Shown: positions 53,582-62,768 of the stretch, in pieces | How positions within the stretch are numbered: the stretch's first letter is position 1 | Layout: each line of letters begins with the position of its first letter | Origin: Ruegeria_B marisflavi | GTDB lineage: Bacteria > Pseudomonadota > Alphaproteobacteria > Rhodobacterales > Rhodobacteraceae | DNA length: 64,000 nucleotides | Assembly: GCF_025673445.1 (NCBI RefSeq) | Contig: NZ_JAOVQN010000019.1 | Span: 1 to 64,000, forward strand | Reading direction: 5' to 3' | Notes under the pieces: model-generated | Database searches by the model: none | What the model was told of the DNA's origin: nothing | What the model saw: only the letters and a program-made list of their open reading frames with translations | Position numbers and translations under genes: made by a program

Positions 53582-54634
53582 ATGGAAAATGAAAACCCTA
53601 CCCCGCAGCCTTTGTTGGACATCGTGACCAGACACGCTCCCGCCCAATCCGTACCCGTGTACCCTGCCCGCGCGTTTCGGGTAACGAATGGCGCCAACCA
53701 GGGGGATGGAATCGCGCCGATGGACGAACTGATGCTGGACGATGTCTATGGCCTGGCCCAAGATACGCAGCGGTACCGCCTGGGATTGGAGGTGCTGGCG
53801 GACGGTGCCTTCGTGGTCGCTGAGGACACTGAGTGCGGCAGGCCCGGCCATATGCTGCACCTAGATTGCGCGCTGAGCCTGATGAGCCCCGACGGCACGA
53901 CCACAGATGCCATCGTTCTGGTCGAGGTGGATGGTGATGGCCATATCGCCGATGTCTACCTGCTGCCGCTGGCGCCGCTGGCGGCAAAGACCGATTACAC
54001 GCTGGTGGGGATGGATGGCGACAACGCGCGGCAGAAGTTCGCGCAGGTGACCTGTGTCTCGTTCACGCGCGGCACCCATATCACGTTGGCCTCTGGCGCG
54101 CAGATGCCCATCGAAGAATTGAAGGTAGGTGACCGGGTGCTGACCCGCGACGACGGGGTGCAGCAGGTGCGCTGGATCGGTCAGAGCACGGTGCGCGCGG
54201 TGGGTGATTTCGCCCCCATCGTGATCCGGGCCGGGACGCTCAACAACGAGAACGACCTGGTGGTCAGCCCCGATCACCGGCTGTTTGTCTATCAGCGCCG
54301 TGACGAGATCGGCGCGGGCCAGCCGGAACTGCTGGTCAAGGCGCGGCATCTGGTCAACGGCGATACGGTGTTCGTGCAGGAAGGCGGATTCGTGGATTAT
54401 TTCCAGCTGCTGTTCGACCGCCACCACATTATTTATGCCGAGGGGATCGCCGCCGAGTCGATGCTGCTCGACCCGCGCACCCGGCCCGCCCTGCCCGACG
54501 GCCTGATCGAAGATGTACGGCCGCTCCTGGACCAGCACGGGCGCGGCGACGGGCACGGGGTGGACGTGTCCAAGCGGCTGTTGGACCGGCCCGACGCCAT
54601 TGCGCTGCTGAAGAAAGCCTCGACCAACCGCTAG
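53582..54634 (+). CDS. Hint-domain protein
   Basis: 350 aa from ATG at 53582; a GTG at 53540 is also open. After an N-terminal region with an acidic ligand-like segment, the Hint domain starts at about residue 165: SFTRGTHITLASGAQMPIEE, DRVLTRDDGVQQVRWIG, VSPDHRLFVY and HIIYAEGIAAESMLL. The usual first cysteine is Ser here. No splice-acceptor Asn follows. Hint_2 proteins of roseobacters are usually secreted self-cleaving proteins; export signals are not visible. Confidence 0.8.
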   Translation: MENENPTPQPLLDIVTRHAPAQSVPVYPARAFRVTNGANQGDGIAPMDELMLDDVYGLAQDTQRYRLGLEVLADGAFVVAEDTECGRPGHMLHLDCALSLMSPDGTTTDAIVLVEVDGDGHIADVYLLPLAPLAAKTDYTLVGMDGDNARQKFAQVTCVSFTRGTHITLASGAQMPIEELKVGDRVLTRDDGVQQVRWIGQSTVRAVGDFAPIVIRAGTLNNENDLVVSPDHRLFVYQRRDEIGAGQPELLVKARHLVNGDTVFVQEGGFVDYFQLLFDRHHIIYAEGIAAESMLLDPRTRPALPDGLIEDVRPLLDQHGRGDGHGVDVSKRLLDRPDAIALLKKASTNR

Positions 54635-54646
54635 AGCGCCCAACCC

Positions 54647-54669
54647 AAAACCTGAGCGCCTCAGGGTTT
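54647..54669 (+). terminator. Imperfect hairpin after the Hint gene
   Basis: The segment aaaacctgag-cgc-ctcagggttt pairs over about nine bases with a one-base bulge, between the convergent Hint and secreted-protein genes. No T tract follows, so this is a weak call. Confidence 0.35.
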
Positions 54670-54700
54670 GAGCTGGATGCTCCAAGCCGGTGGCAGTGGC

Positions 54701-55483
54701 TCAGTTGCACTGCTCGTAGGTGTAGTCGCCGAATTCCAGCCAGTTGCGGCCGTTCTGCTCGAACACCAGGAATTCGGAACGATCCTCGCCCAGGAGCGCG
54801 ACGACAAAGCCAGCCGGGGGCTGAGCGTTGCCGAAATAGCTGTAGGCGGTCATCGCGCGCAGGGTATCGCCGTTGACGGTGACGATCGCGTCCCACTGGC
54901 CATCGGGTTGCGACAGCAGCCCGTATTCGATGACCCGCTGGACCGCGCCGCCACCGCAATAGACCACGCCTTCGGGTGCCTCGGGCGTGCTGGCGGCGGC
55001 GCTCTGCGCAGAGCCGCCGCAGCTGGCGCGCAGCGACTTGACCGCACGCCCCGAGCCCTTGAGATCGAAGATGCCATAGGTCACGTCCTGGTCGATCATC
55101 GACATGTTCAGCGCGGCGTTCTGTGCGATCTGGTCGAGGATGAAGTTGTAATCGGACATGTCGTTCAGGCGGATCTCGACTGGGTAATTGTCCACCATCT
55201 CGATCATCGCATTGGCGTCGCCCAGTTGGAACGCCGCCGCCTCGGTCTGGCCGTCGGACATGAACCGCAGCGACAGGCCGCGTTTGGACAGGATGTCCTG
55301 GCTGTCCTCGTAACCGGCAGGCGCAAAGCGGATACGGTCGCATTGCAGTTCCAGCGTGGCATTGTTGGTCTGGATAAAGGCGTTCGGAACCGGTCCGGAA
55401 CTGAAGGACCACTCGGCCGAGGCCGGAGCGGCATTGAACAGGGCCGCAGAGCCGAGGGCGGCCAGAACAAGCAGATGGCGCAT
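54701..55483 (-). CDS. Secreted protein of unknown function
   Basis: 260 aa from ATG at 55483 (GGGAG upstream). Residues 1-23 form a signal peptide (ends APASA). Four cysteines (in LQCDR, LRASCGG, VYCGGG, YEQCN) suggest disulfides and an exported, compact beta-rich protein. A central WDAIVTVNGDTLRAM motif does not identify a family. It is convergent with the Hint gene and 194 bases from the cytochrome gene. Confidence 0.7.
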   Translation of the reverse strand: MRHLLVLAALGSAALFNAAPASAEWSFSSGPVPNAFIQTNNATLELQCDRIRFAPAGYEDSQDILSKRGLSLRFMSDGQTEAAAFQLGDANAMIEMVDNYPVEIRLNDMSDYNFILDQIAQNAALNMSMIDQDVTYGIFDLKGSGRAVKSLRASCGGSAQSAAASTPEAPEGVVYCGGGAVQRVIEYGLLSQPDGQWDAIVTVNGDTLRAMTAYSYFGNAQPPAGFVVALLGEDRSEFLVFEQNGRNWLEFGDYTYEQCN

Positions 55484-55677
55484 GTGTTTTCTCCCGGTTG
55501 ACGATTCCGATGGTAGGACAGCGCGCGGCATCGGACAGCCTGCCCTTTCGTATAGCGCCCCGTTCAGATTTTCGTGCCAATCGTTCGGTTCAACCGTGCA
55601 ATGTAGCGCCAAAGGTTGAGAAACCGGCACCCGGGCACTAGGTTTCCGCTGGTCGACAGGTTGGCAGAGGAGATGAG

Positions 55678-56124
55678 ATGCGCCCGATTTTCGTGACAGC
55701 GATCACCGCGACCCTACTGGCCGCAGGCGCCGCGCTGGCCCATAGCGGCGTGAGCAACCCGGCGGTCAAGGCGCGGATGCACGCGATGATGCAGATCGCG
55801 GACAGTACCAAGATCCTGGGCGCCATGGCAAAGGGCGAGGCCGCTTTCGATGCCGACGAGGCCCGGGCCGCCGCCGCCGCCATTGCCGCCCATGCAGCCA
55901 GCGTGCCGACCCTGTTCATGGCCGAAGAGCACGACCCGAAATCCGAGGCATTGCCGGTGATCTGGCAGGAGTTCGATACCTTCGGTCAGAAGTCCGAGGC
56001 GTTGACGCTGGCCGCCGCCGAGGCGGCCGCGTCGATCGAGACCGAGGCCGATCTGAAACCGGCCCTGGCCCGGATCGGCGGCACCTGCAAATCCTGTCAT
56101 CAGGATTTCCGCAAACCGCAGTAA
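55678..56124 (+). CDS. Cytochrome c' (c-556 type)
   Basis: 148 aa. A signal peptide ends near residue 21 (AGAALA), then a four-helix bundle pattern rich in Ala/Met and one heme site CKSCH at residues 139-143, close to the C-terminus, as in cytochromes c' and c-556. The methionine-rich first helix could supply the distal ligand. Periplasmic, role in NO or electron handling unproven. It precedes prfC by about 45 bases. Confidence 0.87.
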   Translation: MRPIFVTAITATLLAAGAALAHSGVSNPAVKARMHAMMQIADSTKILGAMAKGEAAFDADEARAAAAAIAAHAASVPTLFMAEEHDPKSEALPVIWQEFDTFGQKSEALTLAAAEAAASIETEADLKPALARIGGTCKSCHQDFRKPQ

Positions 56125-56169
56125 ACGCGCATTCTTGCAAGGGCGGCGCAACCTGATATACGCGCCTGC

Positions 56170-57777
56170 ATGTTGGATATCGCCGTAAACCGCCCCGCAT
56201 TGCCGCCCGAGATCGCGCGGCGCCGCACCTTTGCCATCATCTCGCATCCCGATGCGGGAAAGACCACGCTGACCGAAAAGTTCCTGCTGTTCGGCGGCGC
56301 GATCCAGATGGCCGGACAGGTGCGCGCCAAGGGCGAGGCGCGGCGCACACGGTCGGACTTCATGCAGATGGAAAAGGATCGGGGCATCTCGGTCTCGGCC
56401 TCGGCAATGTCGTTCGATTACAAGAAGTTCCGGTTTAATCTTGTCGATACGCCCGGCCACTCGGACTTCTCCGAGGACACCTATCGCACCCTGACGGCTG
56501 TTGATGCGGCGGTGATGGTGATCGACGGCGCCAAGGGCGTTGAAAGCCAGACGCAGAAACTGTTCGAGGTCTGCCGGTTGCGCGACCTGCCGATCCTGAC
56601 CTTCTGCAACAAGATGGACCGCGAGAGCCGCGACACGTTCGAGATCATCGACGAGATCCAGGAGATGCTGGCCATCGACGTGACACCCGCCAGCTGGCCC
56701 ATCGGCCAGGGCCGCGATTTCATCGGCTGTTACGATATCCTGCGCGACCGGCTGGAGCTGATGGACCGCGCCGACCGCAACAAGGTCGCCGAAAGCATTG
56801 AAATCAATGGGCTTGACGACCCCAAGCTGGCCCAGCACGTGCCCGCGCATCTGCTGGAACAGTTGCACGAGGAGCTGGAGATGGCGCGCGCGCTGCTGCC
56901 CAAGCTCGACCCGCAAGCGGTGCTCGAAGGGCATATGACGCCGATCTGGTTCGGCTCGGCCATCAACTCCTTCGGGGTCAAGGAACTGATGGAGGGGATC
57001 GGGAAATACGGCCCCGAGCCGCAGGTGCAAAGCGCGGAACCCAGGCAGATTTCCCCTGACGAAACAAAAGTTTCCGGCTTTGTCTTCAAGGTTCAGGCGA
57101 ACATGGACCCCAAGCATCGCGACCGGGTGGCCTTTGTCCGGCTGGCCTCGGGCCATTTCCAGCGCGGCATGAAGCTGACCCATGTGCGGTCGAAGAAACC
57201 GATGGCGATCTCGAGCCCGGTGCTGTTCCTTGCCTCGGACCGGGAACTGGCCGAAGAGGCCTGGGCCGGGGACATTATCGGCATCCCGAACCACGGCCAG
57301 TTACGGATCGGCGACACGCTGACCGAGGGCGAGGCGCTGCGGGTGACCGGTATCCCCTCTTTCGCGCCGGAACTGTTGCAGGGCGTGCGCGCGGGCGATC
57401 CGATGAAGGCCAAGCACCTGGAAAAGGCGCTGATGCAGTTTGCCGAGGAAGGCGCCGCCAAGGTGTTCAAGCCGATGATCGGCTCGGGCTTTATCGTCGG
57501 TGTCGTGGGCGCACTGCAATTCGAGGTGCTGGCCAGCCGGATCGAGCTGGAATACGGGCTGCCGGTGCGGTTCGACGGCTCGCAATTCACCTCGGCCCGC
57601 TGGGTGTCGGGCGACAAGGTGGCGATGGACAAGTTCGTCAACGCCAACAAGCAGCATATCGCCCATGACCATGACGGCGACGTTGTCTATCTGACGCGGC
57701 TGCAATGGGACATCGACCGGGTGATCCGCGATTACCCCGAACTGAAGCTGACCGCGACCAAAGAGATGATGACCTGA
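56170..57777 (+). CDS. prfC: Peptide chain release factor 3
   Basis: 535 aa. The G1 motif SHPDAGKTTLTE, G3 DTPGH, and G4 NKMDRESRD are present, and TSARWVSGDKVAMDKFV is the RF3-specific C-terminal region. It is the GTPase that removes RF1/RF2 from ribosomes. Standard length; start has no obvious ribosome site in the 10 bases before it but agrees with the family N-terminus. Confidence 0.95.
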   Translation: MLDIAVNRPALPPEIARRRTFAIISHPDAGKTTLTEKFLLFGGAIQMAGQVRAKGEARRTRSDFMQMEKDRGISVSASAMSFDYKKFRFNLVDTPGHSDFSEDTYRTLTAVDAAVMVIDGAKGVESQTQKLFEVCRLRDLPILTFCNKMDRESRDTFEIIDEIQEMLAIDVTPASWPIGQGRDFIGCYDILRDRLELMDRADRNKVAESIEINGLDDPKLAQHVPAHLLEQLHEELEMARALLPKLDPQAVLEGHMTPIWFGSAINSFGVKELMEGIGKYGPEPQVQSAEPRQISPDETKVSGFVFKVQANMDPKHRDRVAFVRLASGHFQRGMKLTHVRSKKPMAISSPVLFLASDRELAEEAWAGDIIGIPNHGQLRIGDTLTEGEALRVTGIPSFAPELLQGVRAGDPMKAKHLEKALMQFAEEGAAKVFKPMIGSGFIVGVVGALQFEVLASRIELEYGLPVRFDGSQFTSARWVSGDKVAMDKFVNANKQHIAHDHDGDVVYLTRLQWDIDRVIRDYPELKLTATKEMMT

Positions 57778-57829
57778 GCCGCGCCCCGCCCTAGGCTGTG
57801 CGCACAGGCAATGGGCAAGGAAATCGGGC

Positions 57830-58765
57830 ATGGGCGACAAGGGCGTGACTTGGGGCGTTGTGGCGACCGTCAAGGCGCCCGAGCGCGATATCCTACGGTT
57901 TGCCGCCTGGCATCTGGAACTGGGCGCACACCGGCTGTTTCTCTATCTCGACGACCCGGATCCGGCCGTGTTCGCCCGGCTCAAGGCGCATCCGCGCCTC
58001 CGGGTATGGGCCTGCGACGAGGCCTATTGGACGCGCCGCAAGCTGGCCCGCCCGGCCAAGCACCAGGCGCGCCAGACGATGAACGCGCGCCACGCCTATA
58101 ACCGCGCCGATGTGGACTGGCTGGCGCATGTGGACGTGGACGAGTTCATCTGGCCGGAAACGCCGCTGGCCGGGATACTGGGCGGGTTCGGGCCGCAGGT
58201 TCTGTGCGCCCGGATGCGCCCGATCGAGGCGCTGGCCGGTGACCCTGCGCTGTACAAGGCGTTCATCCCCGGTGGGCCTGAGCGGGATGAAACGGTACGG
58301 CGGCTCTATCCGACCTATGGCGCCTTTGTCAAAGGCGGGTTCATGAGCCATGTCGCGGGCAAGGTGATCGCGCGCACCGGGCTGGAAAAGGTCGATTTTC
58401 GCATCCACAACATCTTTCGCAACAAGGAGATGAACCCCGGGCAGGTGGAGCTGGACACTGTCGATCTGTGCCACCGGCACGGTGCCGACTGGGATCACTG
58501 GATCGCGGCCTATCGCTATCGTATCGCCAAAGGGTCGTACCGGCCCGAACTGGCCCCCAATGTCCCGCGCGAGGTGGGCGGGCTGAGCATGCATGAGCTG
58601 CTGAGCACCATCGAGGAGGAAAGCGGCGAGGCCGGGCTGCGCGCCTTTTTCGAAGAGATGAACGCGGTGTCGCCCGAGGCGCGCGCGCGGCTGGAGGCGG
58701 CGGGGATGCTGAAACGGCGCGCGCTGGACCTGGACGCGGCGATGCAGAAACAGTTTCCCGATTGA
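57830..58765 (+). CDS. Glycosyltransferase family 2-like protein, lone
   Basis: 311 aa. GVVATVKAPERDILRFAAWH, FLYLDDPDPAVFARL and the DXD motif DVDEFIWP (about residue 101) place it in the PF13704-type family, more distant from the 12509-18400 paralogues. No glycan genes flank it; prfC lies 53 bases upstream. It ends in a charged C-terminal helix. Function unknown. Confidence 0.82.
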   Translation: MGDKGVTWGVVATVKAPERDILRFAAWHLELGAHRLFLYLDDPDPAVFARLKAHPRLRVWACDEAYWTRRKLARPAKHQARQTMNARHAYNRADVDWLAHVDVDEFIWPETPLAGILGGFGPQVLCARMRPIEALAGDPALYKAFIPGGPERDETVRRLYPTYGAFVKGGFMSHVAGKVIARTGLEKVDFRIHNIFRNKEMNPGQVELDTVDLCHRHGADWDHWIAAYRYRIAKGSYRPELAPNVPREVGGLSMHELLSTIEEESGEAGLRAFFEEMNAVSPEARARLEAAGMLKRRALDLDAAMQKQFPD

Positions 58766-58768
58766 ACG

Positions 58769-58797
58769 CTCACTGTTGCCCGTTTCGCAACAGTGAG
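58769..58797 (+). terminator. Hairpin after the lone glycosyltransferase gene
   Basis: An 11-bp perfect stem (ctcactgttgc / gcaacagtgag) with a 7-base loop immediately follows the stop. No U-rich tail follows (tgtaaatct), so it may be a weak or processing terminator. Confidence 0.5.
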
Positions 58798-58934
58798 TGT
58801 AAATCTCGGTGCTGCACCTGCAACATTTGACGCTGGCCGGGGATTTTGCTATGCCCCGACCAGCCGTAGCGCGCCCTGACAGGCGCAGCGCCCATGATGG
58901 GCCCGGCAGTACGACTGACGCGCGGGCCCGGTGA

Positions 58935-58955
58935 GTGTCCGCATATATCGGACAC
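58935..58955 (+). promoter_or_regulatory. Inverted repeat in the leader of the RNA helicase gene
   Basis: GTGTCCG-CATATAT-CGGACAC pairs perfectly over 7 bp and ends three bases before the ATG at 58958. No purine-rich ribosome site is seen in the remaining leader, so the stem may hide or replace it. Confidence 0.45.
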
Positions 58956-58957
58956 AC

Positions 58958-60400
58958 ATGACAAAATTCTCTGAACTGAACCTGAATCCCAAGGTCCTCA
59001 AGGCCGTCGAAGAAGCCGGTTACGAAACCCCCACCCCGATTCAGGCAGGCGCGATTCCTCCCGCTCTGGAAGGGCGCGATGTACTGGGCATCGCCCAGAC
59101 CGGCACCGGCAAGACCGCCAGCTTTACCCTGCCGATGATCACGCTCTTGGCCCGTGGCCGCGCCCGGGCGCGGATGCCGCGCAGCCTGGTGCTGTGCCCG
59201 ACGCGGGAACTGGCCGCTCAGGTGGCCGAGAACTTCGACACCTATACCAAACACCTGAAACTGACCAAGGCGCTGCTCATTGGCGGGGTCAGCTTCAAGG
59301 AGCAGGACGCGCTGATCGACCGGGGCGTCGACGTTCTGATCGCCACGCCGGGCCGGTTGCTCGACCATTTCGAGCGCGGCAAGCTCTTGTTGACCGGCGT
59401 GCAGATCATGGTGGTGGACGAGGCCGACCGGATGCTCGACATGGGGTTCATTCCCGATATCGAGCGCATCTTCAGCCTGACCCCCTTTACCCGCCAGACG
59501 CTGTTCTTCTCGGCCACCATGGCGCCCGAGATCGAGCGGATCACCAATACCTTCCTCAGCGCGCCCGCGCGGATCGAGGTGGCCCGCCAGGCCACCGCCT
59601 CGGAGACCATCGAACAGGGTGTGGTGCTGTTCAAGGGCTCGCGCCGCGACCGCGAGGCCAGCGAGAAACGCGCCGTTTTGCGGGCGCTGATCGACGCCGA
59701 AGGCGAGAAATGCACCAATGCGATCATCTTCTGCAACCGCAAGACGGATGTGGATATCGTCGCGAAATCGTTGCAGAAATACGGCTATGACGCGGCGCCG
59801 ATCCATGGCGATCTGGACCAGAGCCAGCGCACCCGCACGCTGGACGGCTTCCGCGAAGGCAAACTGCGCCTGCTGGTGGCCTCGGACGTGGCGGCGCGCG
59901 GGCTGGATGTGCCCTCGGTCAGCCATGTGTTCAACTTCGACGTGCCCGGTCACCCCGAGGATTACGTGCACCGGATCGGCCGCACCGGCCGCGCGGGCCG
60001 CGATGGCAAGGCGATCACGCTCTGCATCCCGCGCGATGAAAAGGCGCTTGATGCGGTCGAAAAGCTGATCCAGAAAGCCATCCCGCGGCTGGAAAATCCG
60101 GTCAATCTCGAAGAGCTGCCCGAGCCGAAACCACGGCGCGAGGAGCGCAAGAGCAAGTCGGACAAGCCGCGCCGCGAGACCGAGAAGCGGGCCAACAAGG
60201 CCCCGTGCGAGGACCAGCACGAGGCCCGTCCCGAGGAGACCCGGAGCGAACCACGCCAGGACAAGCGCGAGCGCACACCCCGGGCCGACGACAAGCGCGG
60301 CCGCGATCGGTCCGAGGATCGTGGTGCAAAGGTGGTCGGCATGGGCGACCACCTGCCCAGCTTCATTGCGCTCAGCTTCGAGGAACGCCGGGCGGGCTGA
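58958..60400 (+). CDS. DEAD-box ATP-dependent RNA helicase (RhlE-type)
   Basis: 480 aa from ATG at 58958. Motifs: TPTPIQAGAI (Q), AQTGTGKT (I), PTRELAAQV (Ia), VDEADRMLDMGF (II), SATMAPE (III), IGRTGRAGR (VI). The last 120 residues are a charged tail (EERKSKSDKPRRETEKRANK), as in the RhlE family. Such helicases act in ribosome assembly and RNA decay, often at low temperature. A GC-rich palindrome precedes the ATG and a repeat element follows. Confidence 0.93.
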   Translation: MTKFSELNLNPKVLKAVEEAGYETPTPIQAGAIPPALEGRDVLGIAQTGTGKTASFTLPMITLLARGRARARMPRSLVLCPTRELAAQVAENFDTYTKHLKLTKALLIGGVSFKEQDALIDRGVDVLIATPGRLLDHFERGKLLLTGVQIMVVDEADRMLDMGFIPDIERIFSLTPFTRQTLFFSATMAPEIERITNTFLSAPARIEVARQATASETIEQGVVLFKGSRRDREASEKRAVLRALIDAEGEKCTNAIIFCNRKTDVDIVAKSLQKYGYDAAPIHGDLDQSQRTRTLDGFREGKLRLLVASDVAARGLDVPSVSHVFNFDVPGHPEDYVHRIGRTGRAGRDGKAITLCIPRDEKALDAVEKLIQKAIPRLENPVNLEELPEPKPRREERKSKSDKPRRETEKRANKAPCEDQHEARPEETRSEPRQDKRERTPRADDKRGRDRSEDRGAKVVGMGDHLPSFIALSFEERRAG

Positions 60401-60402
60401 GC

Positions 60403-60622
60403 GGGCGCAAGGGGGCTCTGCCCCCGTCCTGCGGACTCCCCCGGAGTATTTTTGGGCGAAATGAAGGGGCTGGAACAGGCCAGGCTTCTTTCTGGTCAGG
60501 AAATACTCCGGAGCGCGAGGCAGCGCCTCGCAACAACCCGCCGCGCGGCACGCGCGGCCCGGCCCAACGCCGGACGGGGCGCTCGCAAGAGCGCACCAGG
60601 CCAGGGGCGGGAGCGCCCCGCG
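60403..60622. repeat. GC-rich interspersed repeat (long form)
   Basis: Begins gggggctctgcccccgtcctg, cccccggagtatttttggg, then ggcttctttctggtcaggaaatactccggagcgcgaggcagcgcctcgc, cggcccaacgcc and ggggcgggagcgcccc. It shares words with 11304, 31245, 46189 and 51500. It lies between convergent helicase and DMT genes. Confidence 0.65.
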
Positions 60623-60628
60623 CTCGGG

Positions 60629-61531
60629 TCAGATCGCCAGTACCAGCGCCAGGATCGAAAGGCCCAGGAGCCCGATGCCCGCGATCTCGCGCCCGGTTAT
60701 CAATTCACGGAAAAACAGGGTCGAGGCCATCAGGCTGAAGATCAGCTCCACCTGCCCCAGCGCCTTGACATAGGCTGCGTTCTGAAGCGTGAAGGCCAGG
60801 AACCAGCAGAACGATCCGCCAAGGCTGGTCAGCCCGACAAAGGCACCTGTGTTCCGCGTGGCCCAGACCGCGGCCAGCTGCGCCCGGTCGCGCCACCAGA
60901 GCCAGAGCGCCATCGACACCAGCTGGAACGACACCACGGCGGCCAGCGTCACCAGTGCCCGGAACCAGGGCGTGAGATCGCCCAGTTCCAGCGAAGCCGC
61001 CCGGTAGCTGACCGCCGAAAAGGCAAACAGCACGCCTGAGCCCAGCCCCAGTTGCGAGGCGCGGTTGGTCAGGTGGCGCCACCAGGCGCCAGATCCTCCG
61101 GGTGTTTTCGACAAGAGCAGCACCGCCGCCAACCCCAGCAGGATCGCGCCCAGCGCGCCGATGGACACGCCTTCGCCCAGAATGACAAAGCCGACGATCG
61201 CGGTCTGGATCACCTCGGTCTTCTTGAAGGTGATGCCGACGGCAAAGTTGCGCTGTTTGAACAGCGCCACCACGCAGATGGTGGCAAGGATCTGGGCGGT
61301 GCCGCCGATGGCGACAAACAACCAGAACCGGGGGCCAAGCGCGGGCAGGTCATAGCCGCCGGCGGTGGTGGCGATCAAGAGCCCCGCCAGTGCCAGCGGC
61401 GCTGAATAGAGGAAGCGGGCAAAGGTGGCGCCCGAGGCCGACAGTTTCACCGTCGCCAGCGATTTTTGCAGCATGAACCGCACGGTCTGAAACAGCGCGG
61501 CGGCGAGGGTGACGGGGATCCAGAGGCTCAT
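60629..61531 (-). CDS. EamA/DMT family membrane transporter
   Basis: 300 aa with about ten hydrophobic segments and two EamA repeats (first ASGATFARFLYSAPLALAG, second RNTGAFVGLTSLGGSFCWF). Members export amino acids, nucleosides or drugs; substrate is not readable. The gene is followed, 20 bases upstream in sequence terms, by the desaturase gene on the same strand, so it is the last gene of that operon. Confidence 0.83.
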   Translation of the reverse strand: MSLWIPVTLAAALFQTVRFMLQKSLATVKLSASGATFARFLYSAPLALAGLLIATTAGGYDLPALGPRFWLFVAIGGTAQILATICVVALFKQRNFAVGITFKKTEVIQTAIVGFVILGEGVSIGALGAILLGLAAVLLLSKTPGGSGAWWRHLTNRASQLGLGSGVLFAFSAVSYRAASLELGDLTPWFRALVTLAAVVSFQLVSMALWLWWRDRAQLAAVWATRNTGAFVGLTSLGGSFCWFLAFTLQNAAYVKALGQVELIFSLMASTLFFRELITGREIAGIGLLGLSILALVLAI

Positions 61532-61551
61532 GCGCCTCTTGTGGCCTCAAA

Positions 61552-62454
61552 TCAGGGCTTTGGCCAGAGCGGATGCGGCACCGGATCCTTGGCACGCCAG
61601 AAATAGCGGCGGAACACCTCGGCATAAGAGGCGTAGCTGTAGCCCTCGTTGCAGTTGAGATACCGCTCCTTGCCCGCCCGGTAGAGCGCGGGCAGCGCGT
61701 ACCATGGCGCGCCTGGGTTCATGTGATGGACCACGTGGAAGTTGTTGTTAAGAAACAGGAACGCCAACAGCCCCCGATCCTCGATCACCACGGTGCGCGC
61801 GCGCGATTTCTCATGCGCGCGATGTTCCAGAAAGGTGCGGATCTTGAGCAGGCCCAGACCGAAATAGGCCGAGAGCGCAAAGGCCCAGATGGGCATGGGC
61901 GACAGCGACACCACCCACAACACCACGGCCATGCCCGGCAGGTGCAGCGCCCAGGCGAGCAGGATCGCGCGGTCGCCGCGCAACGCCCCGCGCGCCTCGT
62001 CACGCAGGAAACAGGCGGTTCCGATCAGCGGACCCAGCACCATGCGCCCCGCCAGCGTGTTGTTGAGCGCATAGAGGCGCTGCTGCCAGCCCGGCAGGCG
62101 GCCCCAGATGGCGGGGTCGAGATAGTTGCTCTCGGGGTCGTCATAGGGGTCGGTCAGGTTCGCGTCTTGGTGATGGGCCAGATGCAGGTCGCGGAACCGA
62201 TTGTAGGGGATGCAGAGCGTCAGCGGCAGCGCCATCAGTGCCTCGTTCAGCCAGCGATAGCGGAACGGGTGGCCATGCAGCGCCTCATGCGTCAGCGAGG
62301 AATGCAGCGCCGCAACCAGCCCCATCGCCGCAATGGCGAGCCAGAGCGACAGCCCGGCCAGCCCGAAGATCACCAGCAGCCAGGCCGCATAGCAGGCGAG
62401 GATCAGCGCGAAAGTGCCCCATTCGGCGCGCTCGGGCAGGCGCGGCTCAGACAT
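61552..62454 (-). CDS. Membrane fatty-acid desaturase/hydroxylase family protein
   Basis: 300 aa from ATG at 62454, overlapping the DUF2061 gene stop by 8 bases; a second in-frame ATG at 62484 exists. The three histidine boxes are SLTHEALHGHP, LHLAHHQDAN and FHVVHHMNPG, which bind the di-iron centre. Several hydrophobic segments lie between. It introduces double bonds or hydroxyls in lipid chains. With the DUF2061 partner and the XRE regulator divergent, this may be an envelope-lipid unit. Confidence 0.85.
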   Translation of the reverse strand: MSEPRLPERAEWGTFALILACYAAWLLVIFGLAGLSLWLAIAAMGLVAALHSSLTHEALHGHPFRYRWLNEALMALPLTLCIPYNRFRDLHLAHHQDANLTDPYDDPESNYLDPAIWGRLPGWQQRLYALNNTLAGRMVLGPLIGTACFLRDEARGALRGDRAILLAWALHLPGMAVVLWVVSLSPMPIWAFALSAYFGLGLLKIRTFLEHRAHEKSRARTVVIEDRGLLAFLFLNNNFHVVHHMNPGAPWYALPALYRAGKERYLNCNEGYSYASYAEVFRRYFWRAKDPVPHPLWPKP

Positions 62455-62650
62455 GGCGGCCCCAGCGGATGCCGGCCCAGACACGTTCGTAGACCAGATA
62501 GAGGGTAAAACCCAGCGCCGTGTTCACCAGCGCCAGCGTGCCGCCAATGGCGGCGGATCCTGTCGCTGCAAGGCCCACCAGGGTCATCGTGACCAGGCCC
62601 AAGAGGTTCCAGATCAACGCCTTCAGGACCGATCTTCGCCGCGTTTCCAT
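62447..62650 (-). CDS. DUF2061 family small membrane protein
   Basis: 67 aa, two hydrophobic helices (LIWNLLGLVTMTLVGLA and IGGTLALVNTALGFTLYLVY) and an N-terminal basic METRRRSVLKA start. This is the DUF2061 pattern. It overlaps the desaturase gene by 8 bases and is probably its membrane partner, though function is unproven. A divergent regulator gene starts about 120 bases away. Confidence 0.82.
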   Translation of the reverse strand: METRRRSVLKALIWNLLGLVTMTLVGLAATGSAAIGGTLALVNTALGFTLYLVYERVWAGIRWGRHV

Positions 62651-62739
62651 TCCGTCTCCTGCTTGTAACTTTCACAAAACTGTTACTGCCTTGTGTGAGG
62701 TGCGGGAATTCGGAATATGATTAACAAAATTCAGCAGAT

Positions 62740-62762
62740 GTGATATTAATCACCACATGTGG
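62740..62762. promoter_or_regulatory. Two palindromes overlapping the XRE regulator start region
   Basis: GTGAT-ATTA-ATCAC (62740-62753) and CCACATGTGG (62753-62762) are adjacent perfect palindromes between the divergent DUF2061 and XRE genes. They are good candidates for the regulator's own binding sites. Confidence 0.5.
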
Positions 62763-62768
62763 GAAAAG

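Noticed and set aside
57893..60352. An 819-codon open frame on the minus strand
   Set aside because: Antisense to the glycosyltransferase and DEAD-box helicase genes; no motif and no ribosome site.
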